Positions 49,813 to 59,274 of a stretch of 64,000 nt of DNA are shown here, piece by piece. Made by a program: the position numbers and the translations under genes. The notes beneath the pieces are model-generated. The model ran no database searches. It saw only the letters and a list, made by a program, of their open reading frames with translations, and was not told the DNA's origin. Location: the NCBI GenBank assembly GCA_032209605.1, contig JASFXZ010000003.1:36916762-36980761 (forward strand), given 5' to 3'. Positions within the stretch are counted from its first letter, which is position 1; each line of letters starts with the position of its first letter. This stretch comes from Mactromeris polynyma (lineage: Eukaryota > Mollusca > Bivalvia > Venerida > Mactridae).

Positions 49813-50577
49813 CTGCAATCAGACATTGTATAGCAATATCATAGGCGCCTTGACCGTAATTGTGAACAACCTGCAATCAGACATTATATAGCAATATCAT
49901 AGGCGCCTTGTCCGTAATTGTGAACAACCTGCAATCAGACATTATATAGCAATATCATAGGCGCCTTGACCGTAATTGTGAACAACCTGCAATCAGACAT
50001 TATATAGCAATATCATAGGCGCCTTGACCGTAATTGTGAACAACCTGCAATCAGACATTGTATAGCAATATCATAGGCGCCTTGTCCGTAATTGTGAACA
50101 ACCTGCAATCAGACATTATATAGCAATATCATAGGCGCCTTGTCCGTAATTGTGAACAACCTGCAATCAGACATTATATAGCAATATCATAGGCGCCTTG
50201 ACCGTAATTGTGAACAACCTGCAATCAGACATTGTATAGCAATATCATAGGCGCCTTGTCCGTAATTGTGAACAACCTGCAATCAGACATTATATAGCAA
50301 TATCATAGGCGCCATGTCCGTAATTGTGAACAACCTGCAATCAGACATTGTATAGCAATATCATAGGCGCCTTGACCGTAATTGTGAACAACCTGCAATC
50401 AGACATTGTATAGCAATATCATAGGCGCCTTGTCCGTATTGTGAACAACCTGCAATCAGACATTATATAGCAATATCATAGGCGCCATGTCCGTAATTGT
50501 GAACAACCTGCAATCAGACATTATATAGCAATATCATAGGCGCCATGTCCGTAATTGTGAACAACCTGCAATCAGAC
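49813..50577 (-). repeat. 58-bp array carrying copies of the DAO-like 3' splice site and exon start
   Basis: On the minus strand the unit is a TCTGATTGCAG acceptor followed by GTTGTTCACAATTACGG, GGCGCCTATGATATTGCTAT and AATG. The 14 acceptor positions (first exonic base) run from 50565 to 49812 at 58-bp spacing, with one 57-bp step; the last belongs to the real exon. In exon frame each unit would read VVHNYGQ/HGAYDIAI, then stop (TAA) or Gln. Similarity to the true exon extends about 45 nt into it, so the array arose by duplication of the intron-exon junction. Confidence 0.9.
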
Positions 50578-50579
50578 TT

Positions 50580-52540
50580 TATAAAATACTTCATGGATTT
50601 ATTTAGGTCAATGAGGTGTTTTAACAAAAGCACAGGCAGTGGATGTAGACACTCGTCTGCGGGTTACATTATAATTGGAACATGTACCTTCTCAGAAACT
50701 GAGCTAAACGTTGGGCCTACTGTGTAACATTTTTGGGCGCGCACCCTGACGCAGACGCTGACGTATAGACGAGGAGGATCAAGCTACGACAAGAGCTTTT
50801 CGTTTGTTTCAAAACAGATGAGCTTAAATGTACGAGTAAATACATATATACGTCGGCGAATGAGGAGCTCTTTGTTTGTGTGTTGGTGATTAGCCACAAC
50901 CAACAAGAACTGAGGACGTTCTCAATCGCAACAAAACCCCGTCATTCCGGAAAGATCCGGTTAATAGTTAGGAGTAGTGTCCTTGTTTAATACCCTTAGG
51001 GTTACAAACCCACTAAGGCAGATTTAGGGTTAAAGTTCATATATAGAGCAACCTGTGCAATGGAAACCCTTTGGGACACGCACATGTTGGCTTACTACAT
51101 TGTACATGAAACCTTTTTTTCAGGCCCCCAACAAGGTTACCCCATTTATTTTGTACATAAATGACAATGTACAATTGAATATTTTAACATTATACACAGA
51201 ATATGAATAACATGTCAGAGATACTTCTTACTGTTAATGCTTAGTGCATATTTCTTAGTACCTATAAGCTGAATCAGGCAACTTAGAGTTTTGAAATAAA
51301 AATTATAAAATATATATAAAAAAGATCAAATAAAAGGTTCAATGTCACAATTGGAGAAGTATGTTTTTGGTTAAAATATTACCAGTCTTAGGTTCTCTTT
51401 CAGAAGTTTGAAGTTTACTTACAAAAAGGAGGAAACTACAGGAAATTTGATACGGTTGTTGAAGAGACATTGTTACTCAAGAGAGGGCTGACATGGAGAG
51501 GTTGCGATATACGCATGTCCAGTCATTTGTTGGTGTATACACGACTGTGTGCGTCTGTGCATCTGACAACGAGAGTGTCGTTAGACAAATATACAGAATA
51601 TTTACTGTACCTGAAGTTGTTTTCCATTTACGTCGATACATTCCGGTTCTACTATGATTTTGGATTGATATGGTCTTAGGCCAATTAATATCACCTCAAT
51701 AAGAAGACCAGTTGTCAAGGGTCACTAGGGTGGTCTTATTATCGAGGTTTTACTGTAGTTTTTATAAGCAGAACATTTCAGGCCAAATTATCGCATATTA
51801 TAAAGTAATGACAACATCATAATAACATCATTGTAAATTAACAAATGACAAATCCATTTTTGACGTTTCCATTGAGGTAAGCCTCTCGGAGGGCTTATAT
51901 GAGATCACTATGTCCGTTGTCAGTGTTGTTTTTTTAATCACATTGTAACAACTTTGCAGACATAGGTAAAATATCATAGCTATAACTATCGGGTAGTCGT
52001 CAACCCTATTAGATAAAATGAATCGCGTCCTGGCAGAATTCAGGTCACTATGGCAACAATATTGAAAAAAATAACACGTTTTAGTCATCTCTGATACCGA
52101 TGGTGAAAATCTAAGAGGATTTGGTGGAAATGGTCATAGGATGACACTCTACAAAGTTTGCTAAAGTACTTTTTATCTGTCAATTACTCAAAATAATATC
52201 CGACAACGCACGAGACATATGTTTGCTAAAATGCTCTTTCATAAACTTTCATAATTATGTTGTCCGGAACTAACTGTAAAATGTATGCAATGATTTGGTA
52301 AAATAAGTCATTGATTGGTTATGTACAAAGTTGGCTAAAATAATTATAATCCATCATAATATTTAGCAGACATGATCTGGTGCTTGTTTTTGTGATATAA
52401 CTCGATAAGACAACTACAATCATATCTGAAATCAGTTTTCAAAATATAAAAAAAAAATCTTGAATAACTGTCCGTAGGCCTATGTCTAAACTATGGTCAC
52501 CAGGGATCAGTTAGCGTTTCCGAATATAATGCACAGACCA
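50580..52540. other. DAO-like intron region with a MITE fragment
   Basis: No further DAO exon could be identified here on the minus strand. It contains a family C MITE end (51677-51757, finishing ATCGAGGTTTTACTGTAG). The open frame at 51828-52088 has no motif. Confidence 0.45.
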
Positions 52541-52544
52541 TCAT

Positions 52545-52660
52545 GGTTCTATTGTTTGAAATTTGCCACATTGATAACATTTCCAAAATATTCAGCCTGA
52601 GTAAATGTATGTGGCCATTTCTGTATCCACAATAAAATTCTTGAGCCACGGTGCTTTAGC
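52545..52660 (-). pseudogene. Decayed DAO-like exon
   Basis: After a TTTATCTACAG acceptor the minus strand reads AKAPWLKNFIVDTEMATYIY, matching the APWLK segment that follows the RGQ motif in D-amino-acid and D-aspartate oxidases. Frame is lost after 22 codons at TGA (52594-52592); DAO-like text may continue in a shifted frame (AEYFGNVINV) before another stop. Same strand and right order relative to the terminal exon at 49693, so both probably come from one gene, now damaged here. Confidence 0.65.
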
Positions 52661-52669
52661 CTGTAGATA

Positions 52670-53970
52670 AACAGCAACTGATTCGTCAGTAGGCTAATTT
52701 GTCAATCTCTTGTGTTGTTTTATTAACCGCGAACGCTTGAATACATTAACTAGTCCAATTTATTTCAAAATGGGTGTACATAGTTGTTCGTGCTTTTTCG
52801 CGCGCTAGACGGAGAAAAGTCGCAACGGTGCTTTTGATAGACAATAACATCAAACATACGCACGGTTGCATTTTCGTATCTAGATTGACATGGATCGGTC
52901 CTAAAAGTTCATACACCTGTTTGCAGTCAATCTAACAACACTATACTAGTACGTACAGCTATAACTGTATATTTTTCGGCCTCTTGGTGTTGCACTGTCC
53001 AACGTCACTTCCGTTGTTTTGGTTTGTGAAATTTGTTATCTTGATGAAGGTGTAAGTCAAAATGTTGATGCGCTGAATTTACAAAAGATGTAGTTTAAGT
53101 GTTGTAGTTGACAAATCCATTATTTCATCTGTCAAAATAAAGGATTAACGTAAATATAGTCTGTTGTGTTGTATTTCGGCTTGTTACTACATTTGTAGGA
53201 ATATTTTTCAAGTCTTCGTGAATTAATTAATCAAGCATTTATGTCGTAGCCGTTTTCTGATGTTTGTGCAGAATTCCATTGTATAAAACTAAGCACCATT
53301 AGCGATGTTCTTCTTTTGTCATTGAAGCATGACGTAAGTCAAGTGGTCAAACCAACCAGCATGGCTATTTTTGTACACATTATCTGGATTCCTTTCATGT
53401 AACTGTATTAGTATTTACTTAATATAAAACACGAACTCAGTTTTAGGTTACAAAGATATATTTCACAAATACTCAACCATTTAGGCACACAAGATTCAAT
53501 GTTAGATTTCAGATTACTTTGAACAAAAACATCATTAAGAACAAGATATCATCCATTTTGATCGACAGTAAGCTCCTCTTATCATGATACTAAGGGGACT
53601 GTTAGGTCATTGTATCTAAGGTTTTTGCAGACGAAATCGCAAGTTAGAAGGGAGTGTGATGAACTTGATTAAGACAAGTGCCTTATTTATGTATTATAGA
53701 AGTTCTAGTATCCCAATATGCGACCAACTTGATTCAACAAATATTACATTATTTGGACCTCATATGTGTTTTATTTGCCTCAGACAGTATGCCCATTGTG
53801 GTCGTGAAATCCTTAGATGCAATGACAACATACAGACACAATAAAACTACAGCAATTACAATATTTCAGAGAAAACGTGACGTATGACCATAACTAAAGG
53901 GAGAGAACTGCAAGAAGAAATTATATTTAGTTATCTCAACAAACTTTTGTTGCTATAATTCATTTTGTTA
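52670..53970. other. No gene recognised
   Basis: Earlier DAO exons (dinucleotide-fold GxGxxG, NCTGLG) were looked for on the minus strand and not seen. Short plus-strand frames at 53656-53887 have no motif. Confidence 0.4.
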
Positions 53971-53971
53971 G

Positions 53972-54024
53972 GAGATTATTATTATCATGTTGTTTTATGG
54001 CGCATCGACAGCTTTGGTCATTTA
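53972..54024 (-). mobile_element. LINE 3' tail fragment (3' half), split by Harbinger insertion
   Basis: On the minus strand it ends in ATAATAATAAT and contains AAATGACC and TGTCGATGCGCCATAAAAC. Its other half is 56855-56940. The sequence repeats, uninterrupted, at 57042-57156, the 3' end of the ORF1-bearing LINE. Confidence 0.75.
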
Positions 54025-54437
54025 TGGCCCAGTCACATAGCCCGGCCGATGTCCGGCATCGGTAGAGCTCGGTGGATTTTTTTGGTGCCACCGAGCTCTC
54101 CTCATCGGAAGCAGAGCTCGGTGACGTGAACGGACTCCGTCCGGACATCTTCAGGCGACCGACCGAACACCGGCCGGTGACCGTACGGAGTCTGTCTCAA
54201 AATGGGAGTTTTTTTCTGCCGATGTGGCAGCAACTACCGGCCGGAGGTCGGCCGGAGGTCGGCCGGACATCGGAAGGAATACGGCCGGTACGCGAGCAGG
54301 TAACAGGACACCGTGCGATCGCCGGCCGGGTTGTTAACGGGCTTTGAACAATGACCGGCCGATGCTCGTCCGATGTAACACGGACTTGGGTGCCGAGCTA
54401 TTCCGTTCTTCCTACCTGACATTGTCAGTTCATCACT

Positions 54438-55832
54438 ATGGCTGCACCGAGGAGACTTCGAATGGCACTGCTCGAACACGAACTGGCTCAAGCAAGGTTC
54501 CAGTACAACCTGGTCCTGGCGGCAATACTAGAAGCCGCCGAGAGGGAGCGACAGAGGGCCCGCAGAAGAGAAAGACGCTGGTGGGTGCGAGAGTGGATCC
54601 TACGCAGACCCCTTTTCGGCCAGTACGAGACTCTCATGAAGGAACTCGAGGCCGAGCACGCTGCCGACTTCAAAGCCTTCCTCCGCATGGAGCCACAGAT
54701 GTACTATGAGTTGCTTAACCGAGTTGGCCCCCGCATTACCAAGAGTACAACGTAAGTTAATCCGTATTTTGCAAACAAAATTCCCTCCAAACATTATATC
54801 CTTGCTAAGGTTTAATCATATTTCATCCTCTTCTGTTGCAGGCATCGAACCCCCTTGGACCCTGGGCTGAAGCTGGCAATCACCTTGAGGTTTTTGGCGA
54901 CCGGAAGCAGGTACCACGATCTTGCGTTTGCGTTTCGTGTCCCACACAACACCATCGCCCTTTTCATCCCCGAGGTGTGTCAGGCCATCTACGACGTATA
55001 CGAGGATGAGATGTGGGCCACTCCCCAGACAGAAGATGAATGGCGCCCGGTGGCCGAGGGATTCGGAGACAGGTGGAACTTCCCCCACTGTTGTGGCGCG
55101 ATCGATGGGAAGCACGTCGCAATCAAGAAGCCCCCCAAGAGTGGCTCACTCTACTACAACTATAAAGGCTTCTTTTCTATCGTCATGCTTGCGGTGGTAG
55201 ACTCGAACTACAAGTTCATCTGGGTGGATGTGGGGTCACCAGGGTCGTGTTCCGATGCCGGCATCTTTAACCGGTCGCGGCTAGAGCCAGGTCTTCGTGA
55301 GGGAACGATCGGACTCCCCCAACCGGATTCCCTGCCTAATGACGACCGGGACACACCCTACTACATGGTCGGAGACGACGCCTTCCCCCTTCGGCAATAC
55401 ATGTTAAAGCCCTACCCTCATCGTCACCTGGCACGGGACGAGCGGATCTTCAATTACCGGTGTTCCAGGGCACGCCGTGTGGTTGAAAATGCGTTTGGTA
55501 TACTTGCCAATCGCTTCAGATGTCTTCTAACAACCCTGGGAATGAGACCGTCGACAGTTACTAAGACCGTCATGGCCTGCATGACCCTACACAACCTCAT
55601 GAGGACTCGTTACCCCAACATCCAGAATGCCGATCTCGACCGGGAAGATGAGCAGGGCCAGTTCATCGCGGGTGCATGGCGAGACCAAGCCGTGCTCGAA
55701 GATGTGCAAGCAGCAGGGAACGGACCAAGATTGACCGGACCAGGCAAAGAACTGCGCGCATACCTCAAGAATTACTTTTGCAGTCCTACCGGGAGTGTGC
55801 CATGGCAAGATGTGGCAATAAACCAACAGTAA
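54438..55832 (+). CDS. Harbinger (HARBI1-like) DDE transposase, two exons
   Basis: Catalyses excision and insertion of the element in the nucleus. Exons 54438-54751 and 54842-55832 (TAA) are separated by a 90-bp intron (GTAAGT...CTGTTGCAG), giving 434 aa, within the usual family range. The N-terminal part is helical and Arg-rich (RERQRARRRERRWWVREWI), followed by QMYYELLNRVGPRI, typical of the domain before the nuclease. The catalytic triad is visible: Asp193 in GAIDGKHV, Asp243 in GSCSDAGIF and Glu320 in RRVVENAFGILANRFRC. No stop or frameshift was found. Without the intron the first frame ends at TAA immediately after the donor, so splicing is required. Domesticated HARBI1 genes lack TIRs; the flanking TIRs show this is a transposon gene. 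Confidence 0.94.
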
Positions 55833-56343
55833 CGTCTGTATTCTGTGTAACAATATGCATGTACTGGATGCAACCATAGACAGTTCTCAGGACTTAGTAC
55901 ATTGTCGTATATTACAGTCCATTATTCAGTATGTTGTTTGCAAAATTAAAACTGTTATTGGGTATTCTTAAAACATTGTCTTTATATTTTATGCCACCGC
56001 TTGTAGATCAGGGAGGCATTTTGTTTTTGATCTGTCTGGTTGTCTGTTTGTCACCGAACTTTAATATTGGCTATAACTTTTGAATTACTGGTCAAAGAAA
56101 CTTGAAACTTGGAATGCATGTGTTTCTCATGGAACAACACATTTGGATGACTTGCGCAAGATCAATGGTTCTACCCAGTACTTGATTGAACAAAACGGAC
56201 AGTTTGGTACACCCGAGCTTAACTTCAAACAATAAATCAATCAATCAGTCAAAAGAACAGGGGCCCGTTTCACTAAACTTCGTAAGTCTTAAGAATTCGT
56301 AAGTCAAAAATTTAGAATTCTTTTAAGTTTTTATTACTTCGTC

Positions 56344-56418
56344 TAATCCTGCCATGTGACATCTCTTTGGAATCGTCTTTTCAAGACGATTCTAAAGAGA
56401 TGTCACATGGCAGGATTA
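56344..56418. repeat. Near-perfect 36-bp hairpin inside the Harbinger 3' region
   Basis: Arms 56344-56379 and 56383-56418 pair over 36 bp with one mismatch around a 3-nt loop (TTC). It follows a GGGGCCCGTTTCACTAAACTT word at about 56262 that looks like the end of a nested MITE. Confidence 0.8.
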
Positions 56419-56854
56419 ACTTAAGATATCAGAAATTACAAACATCGGCCGGTGTCCCTTACATCGGTCAGCCACCGGTACTATACTTTCCAAGGCTCTG
56501 TCCCACATCGGCCGGAGCTCGGTCGGAGCTCGGCCGGAGCTCGGCCGGTGTCCGTTAAAAAAACCTCGTCCTCTGGTTGTCTCAGATGCACGGGACACCG
56601 GCCGATACTCGGCCGTGCACCGGCCGACGTGTTTTCCGATGTGGTTACGATGGGGCTGCGATGAGGGAGCTCGGTGAGAGCCCGGTGAAATTTAGCTCCG
56701 AAGTTAAAATTTCACCGAGCTGCCACCGATGCGGTTTTAAGCAACAAACGCCACGGATGTCCGGCCGGTGTCCGGCCGGTGTTCGGCCGAGTTCGGTGAA
56801 AATCGCATCGCTGGCTCATCGGAACCTCATCGGCCGGGCTATGTGACTGGGCCA

Positions 56855-57037
56855 TTAGCGCGCAAGAAATGTTAAAAATATGTGAAACTAAAAAAGGTAC
56901 GTGATATACTTGTATATGTTAAATTGGGGTAAATATAGTATAATATGAGATTTTAGATTATAAATATCATAGCTTGTTGTAAAAGCCAATCTCTATGATG
57001 TAGCTTATGAATTTTCCAACTTGTATAGTCTCAATGA
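56855..57037 (-). mobile_element. LINE 3'UTR fragment, other side of the Harbinger insertion
   Basis: TTAGCGCGCAAGAAATGT and AAACTAAAAAAGGT match the intact copy at about 57093-57135; homology ends near 56930. The remainder is AT-rich and includes a GTCTCAATGAGAC palindrome next to the following LINE's tail. Confidence 0.65.
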
Positions 57038-59270
57038 GACTTTTAATTATTATCATGTGGTTTTATGGCGCATTGACAGCTTAGGTCATTTAGCGCGCAA
57101 GAAATGTGAAATTATGTGAAACTAAAAAAGGTAACGTGATATACTTGTAAATGTTAACTAGTTAGCGGACTGGTTGAAGGTCAACACAGCCAACGAGAAA
57201 AAATGTACTGTGAAAGGCGTATTTCATGGAATACAGTCCAGATTTATTAAACATAAGTTAAAAATAAAATAAAAGACTCTCATCCCCTGAGACAGAGATT
57301 CCATCACTGTCATCCTCCATGTCACTAAGACATTCAAACTTGTTGTTGAGGGGGGTTTCATAACGTTTTGTTTTACATGTTTTTTTACATGGTTTTGGTG
57401 TGGGTGATGGTGGTGAAGGTTTGTGACCTGCAGGTTTTTCTTTAGGAGGTTGGGAAGTGGGTTTGCTGTTATTTTTGTTTGCTGGTGCAGATTTCACATT
57501 AGGTTTGGTAGTAGTAGGGGCAGGCGATGTGGCCTTAGATGGAGTGGGTATTGGTTTCTTAGTAGTAGGAGGGGCTGCTGATTTGGTTTTTGGAGGAATG
57601 GATTTTGGTTTTTCGGGCATAACAGGTTTTTTTGGCTGATTGGATGTTTTTGGTGCAGGGGGAGGAACCTTTGGGGCAGGCTGTCTCTGTGTCTGTACAG
57701 ATGAGGGGGCCAGACCTTTAAGGTCCTCTGCAATCTGAGGATACTTTTCTATCAAAATTTTGATCAGTTCGTTACAAGAGTGACAAGGAGGGATGTTCGC
57801 CAAAGGGGCAGCTTTGTTGGCATAGCTAGCACTACTGCTAGCCTGTGCCTGGTCCCTCTGGCGGTTCTGCAACACCCTCCTTGCCTCTATAAATGAAAGA
57901 TTTTGGTTATATTTAATTTCCAGGATTTCCTTCTCATCTTTCCAAGATGAGCAATTTTTAGAAAAAGAAGGATGTGGATTTTTGCAGTTAATACAATGCG
58001 GTTTCTCTTGGCAGTCTTTAGATTCATGGTCTGGCCCCTCATGTGCACAGACTGCACAAACTGGAATATTTGTGCATCCGGTCTCGTGATGGCCAAACCT
58101 CTGACACCTGTAACAGCGCAGAGGGTTTGGCACATACACGGAGACCGGAATTTTGATATTAGATGGGAGTACTGAAGTTGAGAATGTGAGAATATAAGTG
58201 TTGGTTTGTATAATTTTGTTATCTCTTTTAATTGAGATACTTTTTTCTGCAGAGACAGCCTGCGATTGAAGATTAGTAGTTATTTCGTCGAGGGACTCGC
58301 AACATGCGAGATCCCTACAACGAATAACTCCTTTAGATGAATTAAGTGATGGGTGGGGTTTAATGACGACCCCCAACCCAAAGAATTGTTTGTGACCTAA
58401 AAGGTTTTTTGCTTGTTGCATGGTGGAGCATTCCACCAGCAACGTTTCATCTTTCAATTTCTTCACGGACCTTGGCGTTCCGAGAATGGATTGCAAAGTC
58501 TTCTGTATGATAAAGGGGGAAAGTTTAGTGATTGGTTTCTCTGAATCTGAAGATTTTATAACAATGAAACGAGAGAAGTTTTGGGGGGTCATGTGTGATA
58601 TGTCTGTCTCAGAGTCAGACTCCGAGAGTGTTCGCTTGGCTTTTTTTGGGGTTGCCATGCTGATTGAATTAGTTCATCATTGATGCTCCCCACCCGCCAC
58701 GGAGTCCAACAAGGGGACATGACCAGGGGACATCCAACACTGGTCATGACAGGGATACATCAATGATATACTCGTGATAAAAGGGTTAAACTGGACAAAT
58801 GAGTTCCCTCAGAACATTTTACAAGCTTAAAACAAACTTTGGAAAATTTCGAATGTCAGTTAAAGGCCAAACAAGTATCCGATTGGCCCATGGGCCACCG
58901 CCTTCCAAGATACAAATAAGTAAAAGGTAAATCGTGGAAGTCGTCAACGAGATAATGTATGTATTTATAAAATAAACAAATATAAATAGACATGGGGGTA
59001 CAATATATCTTGGGGCTTGGCATGACTAGCCGATTGATCTGGACGGGCCTTCCAGACCTCCCGTTTAGCCCAACTAAAGGCCAAAGCAGTGTATTGAGAG
59101 AACCAAGTATAAATTGCCAACTCAGAACCCGCTCAACTACCAGGATCCTCTCATCAGGCGACACGGGTAGCAGCCCACGGCAAACGCGCAGGCACAGTGG
59201 GGGGTCTTACCCCTCTGTAGTGCGACAGCTGGGGAATTCTAGCCCCCCTCCAGCTGGGGAATTTTGTTAG
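57038..59270 (-). mobile_element. ORF1-only LINE (I/Jockey-like) lacking ORF2
   Basis: From 5' to 3' on the minus strand: a GC-rich untranslated leader of about 610 bp (59270-58659, beginning with a duplicated CAGCTGGGGAATT word), an intact ORF1 (58658-57258), about 100 bp of junction sequence, and a 3' tail (about 57156-57038) ending ATAATAATT. Endonuclease and RT are absent. The leader, ORF1 and tail are all present, so this looks like an internally deleted, possibly non-autonomous form and not a simple 5' truncation. Confidence 0.75.
57258..58658 (-). CDS. LINE ORF1 gag-like protein with three zinc knuckles, intact
   Basis: RNA-binding gag-like protein of I/Jockey-superfamily LINEs; 466 aa, uninterrupted. 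Residues 1-110 are basic and Ser-rich and then globular; cysteine knuckles follow at about 182-195 (CYRCQRFGHHETGC), 201-216 (CAVCAHEGPDHESKDC) and 222-236 (CINCKNPHPSFSKNC), then WKDEKEILEIKY, a motif usual after the knuckles in this superfamily. The C-terminal third is Pro/Lys/Thr-rich and disordered (KPPAP-like), ending in an acidic patch. The ATG at 58658 (MATPKKAKRTLSESDSE) is the first in frame. The normal partner, ORF2, is missing downstream. Confidence 0.9.
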   Translation of the reverse strand: MATPKKAKRTLSESDSETDISHMTPQNFSRFIVIKSSDSEKPITKLSPFIIQKTLQSILGTPRSVKKLKDETLLVECSTMQQAKNLLGHKQFFGLGVVIKPHPSLNSSKGVIRCRDLACCESLDEITTNLQSQAVSAEKSISIKRDNKIIQTNTYILTFSTSVLPSNIKIPVSVYVPNPLRCYRCQRFGHHETGCTNIPVCAVCAHEGPDHESKDCQEKPHCINCKNPHPSFSKNCSSWKDEKEILEIKYNQNLSFIEARRVLQNRQRDQAQASSSASYANKAAPLANIPPCHSCNELIKILIEKYPQIAEDLKGLAPSSVQTQRQPAPKVPPPAPKTSNQPKKPVMPEKPKSIPPKTKSAAPPTTKKPIPTPSKATSPAPTTTKPNVKSAPANKNNSKPTSQPPKEKPAGHKPSPPSPTPKPCKKTCKTKRYETPLNNKFECLSDMEDDSDGISVSGDESLLFYF

Positions 59271-59274
59271 GTGA

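Larger units (their letters stand above)
54025..56854 (+). mobile_element. Intact PIF/Harbinger DNA transposon
   Basis: A 2830-bp element with perfect 27-bp terminal inverted repeats (54025-54051 and 56828-56854, beginning TGGCCCAGTCACATAGCCCG) and a TTA target-site duplication (54022-54024, 56855-56857), the duplication expected for PIF/Harbinger. It carries an uninterrupted two-exon DDE transposase. CGGCCG occurs 8 times in the left 340 bp and 11 times in the right 400 bp, likely transposase-binding sites. The element is far more GC-rich than its surroundings. The second, Myb/SANT-like protein that many autonomous Harbingers encode is not seen. Perfect ends suggest recent insertion. Confidence 0.95.

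Noticed and set aside
50717..50899. Minus-strand frame before the DAO-like array considered as the penultimate DAO exon
   Set aside because: No DAO motif (no LRP or RLE-type block); the resemblance of VGPTFSSVSEK to the family is too weak.
54816..55115. Minus-strand open frames inside the Harbinger transposase
   Set aside because: Antisense shadows of a GC-rich coding exon.
57457..57639. Plus-strand Gly/Val-rich frame opposite LINE ORF1
   Set aside because: Shadow of the Pro/Lys/Thr-rich region of ORF1.
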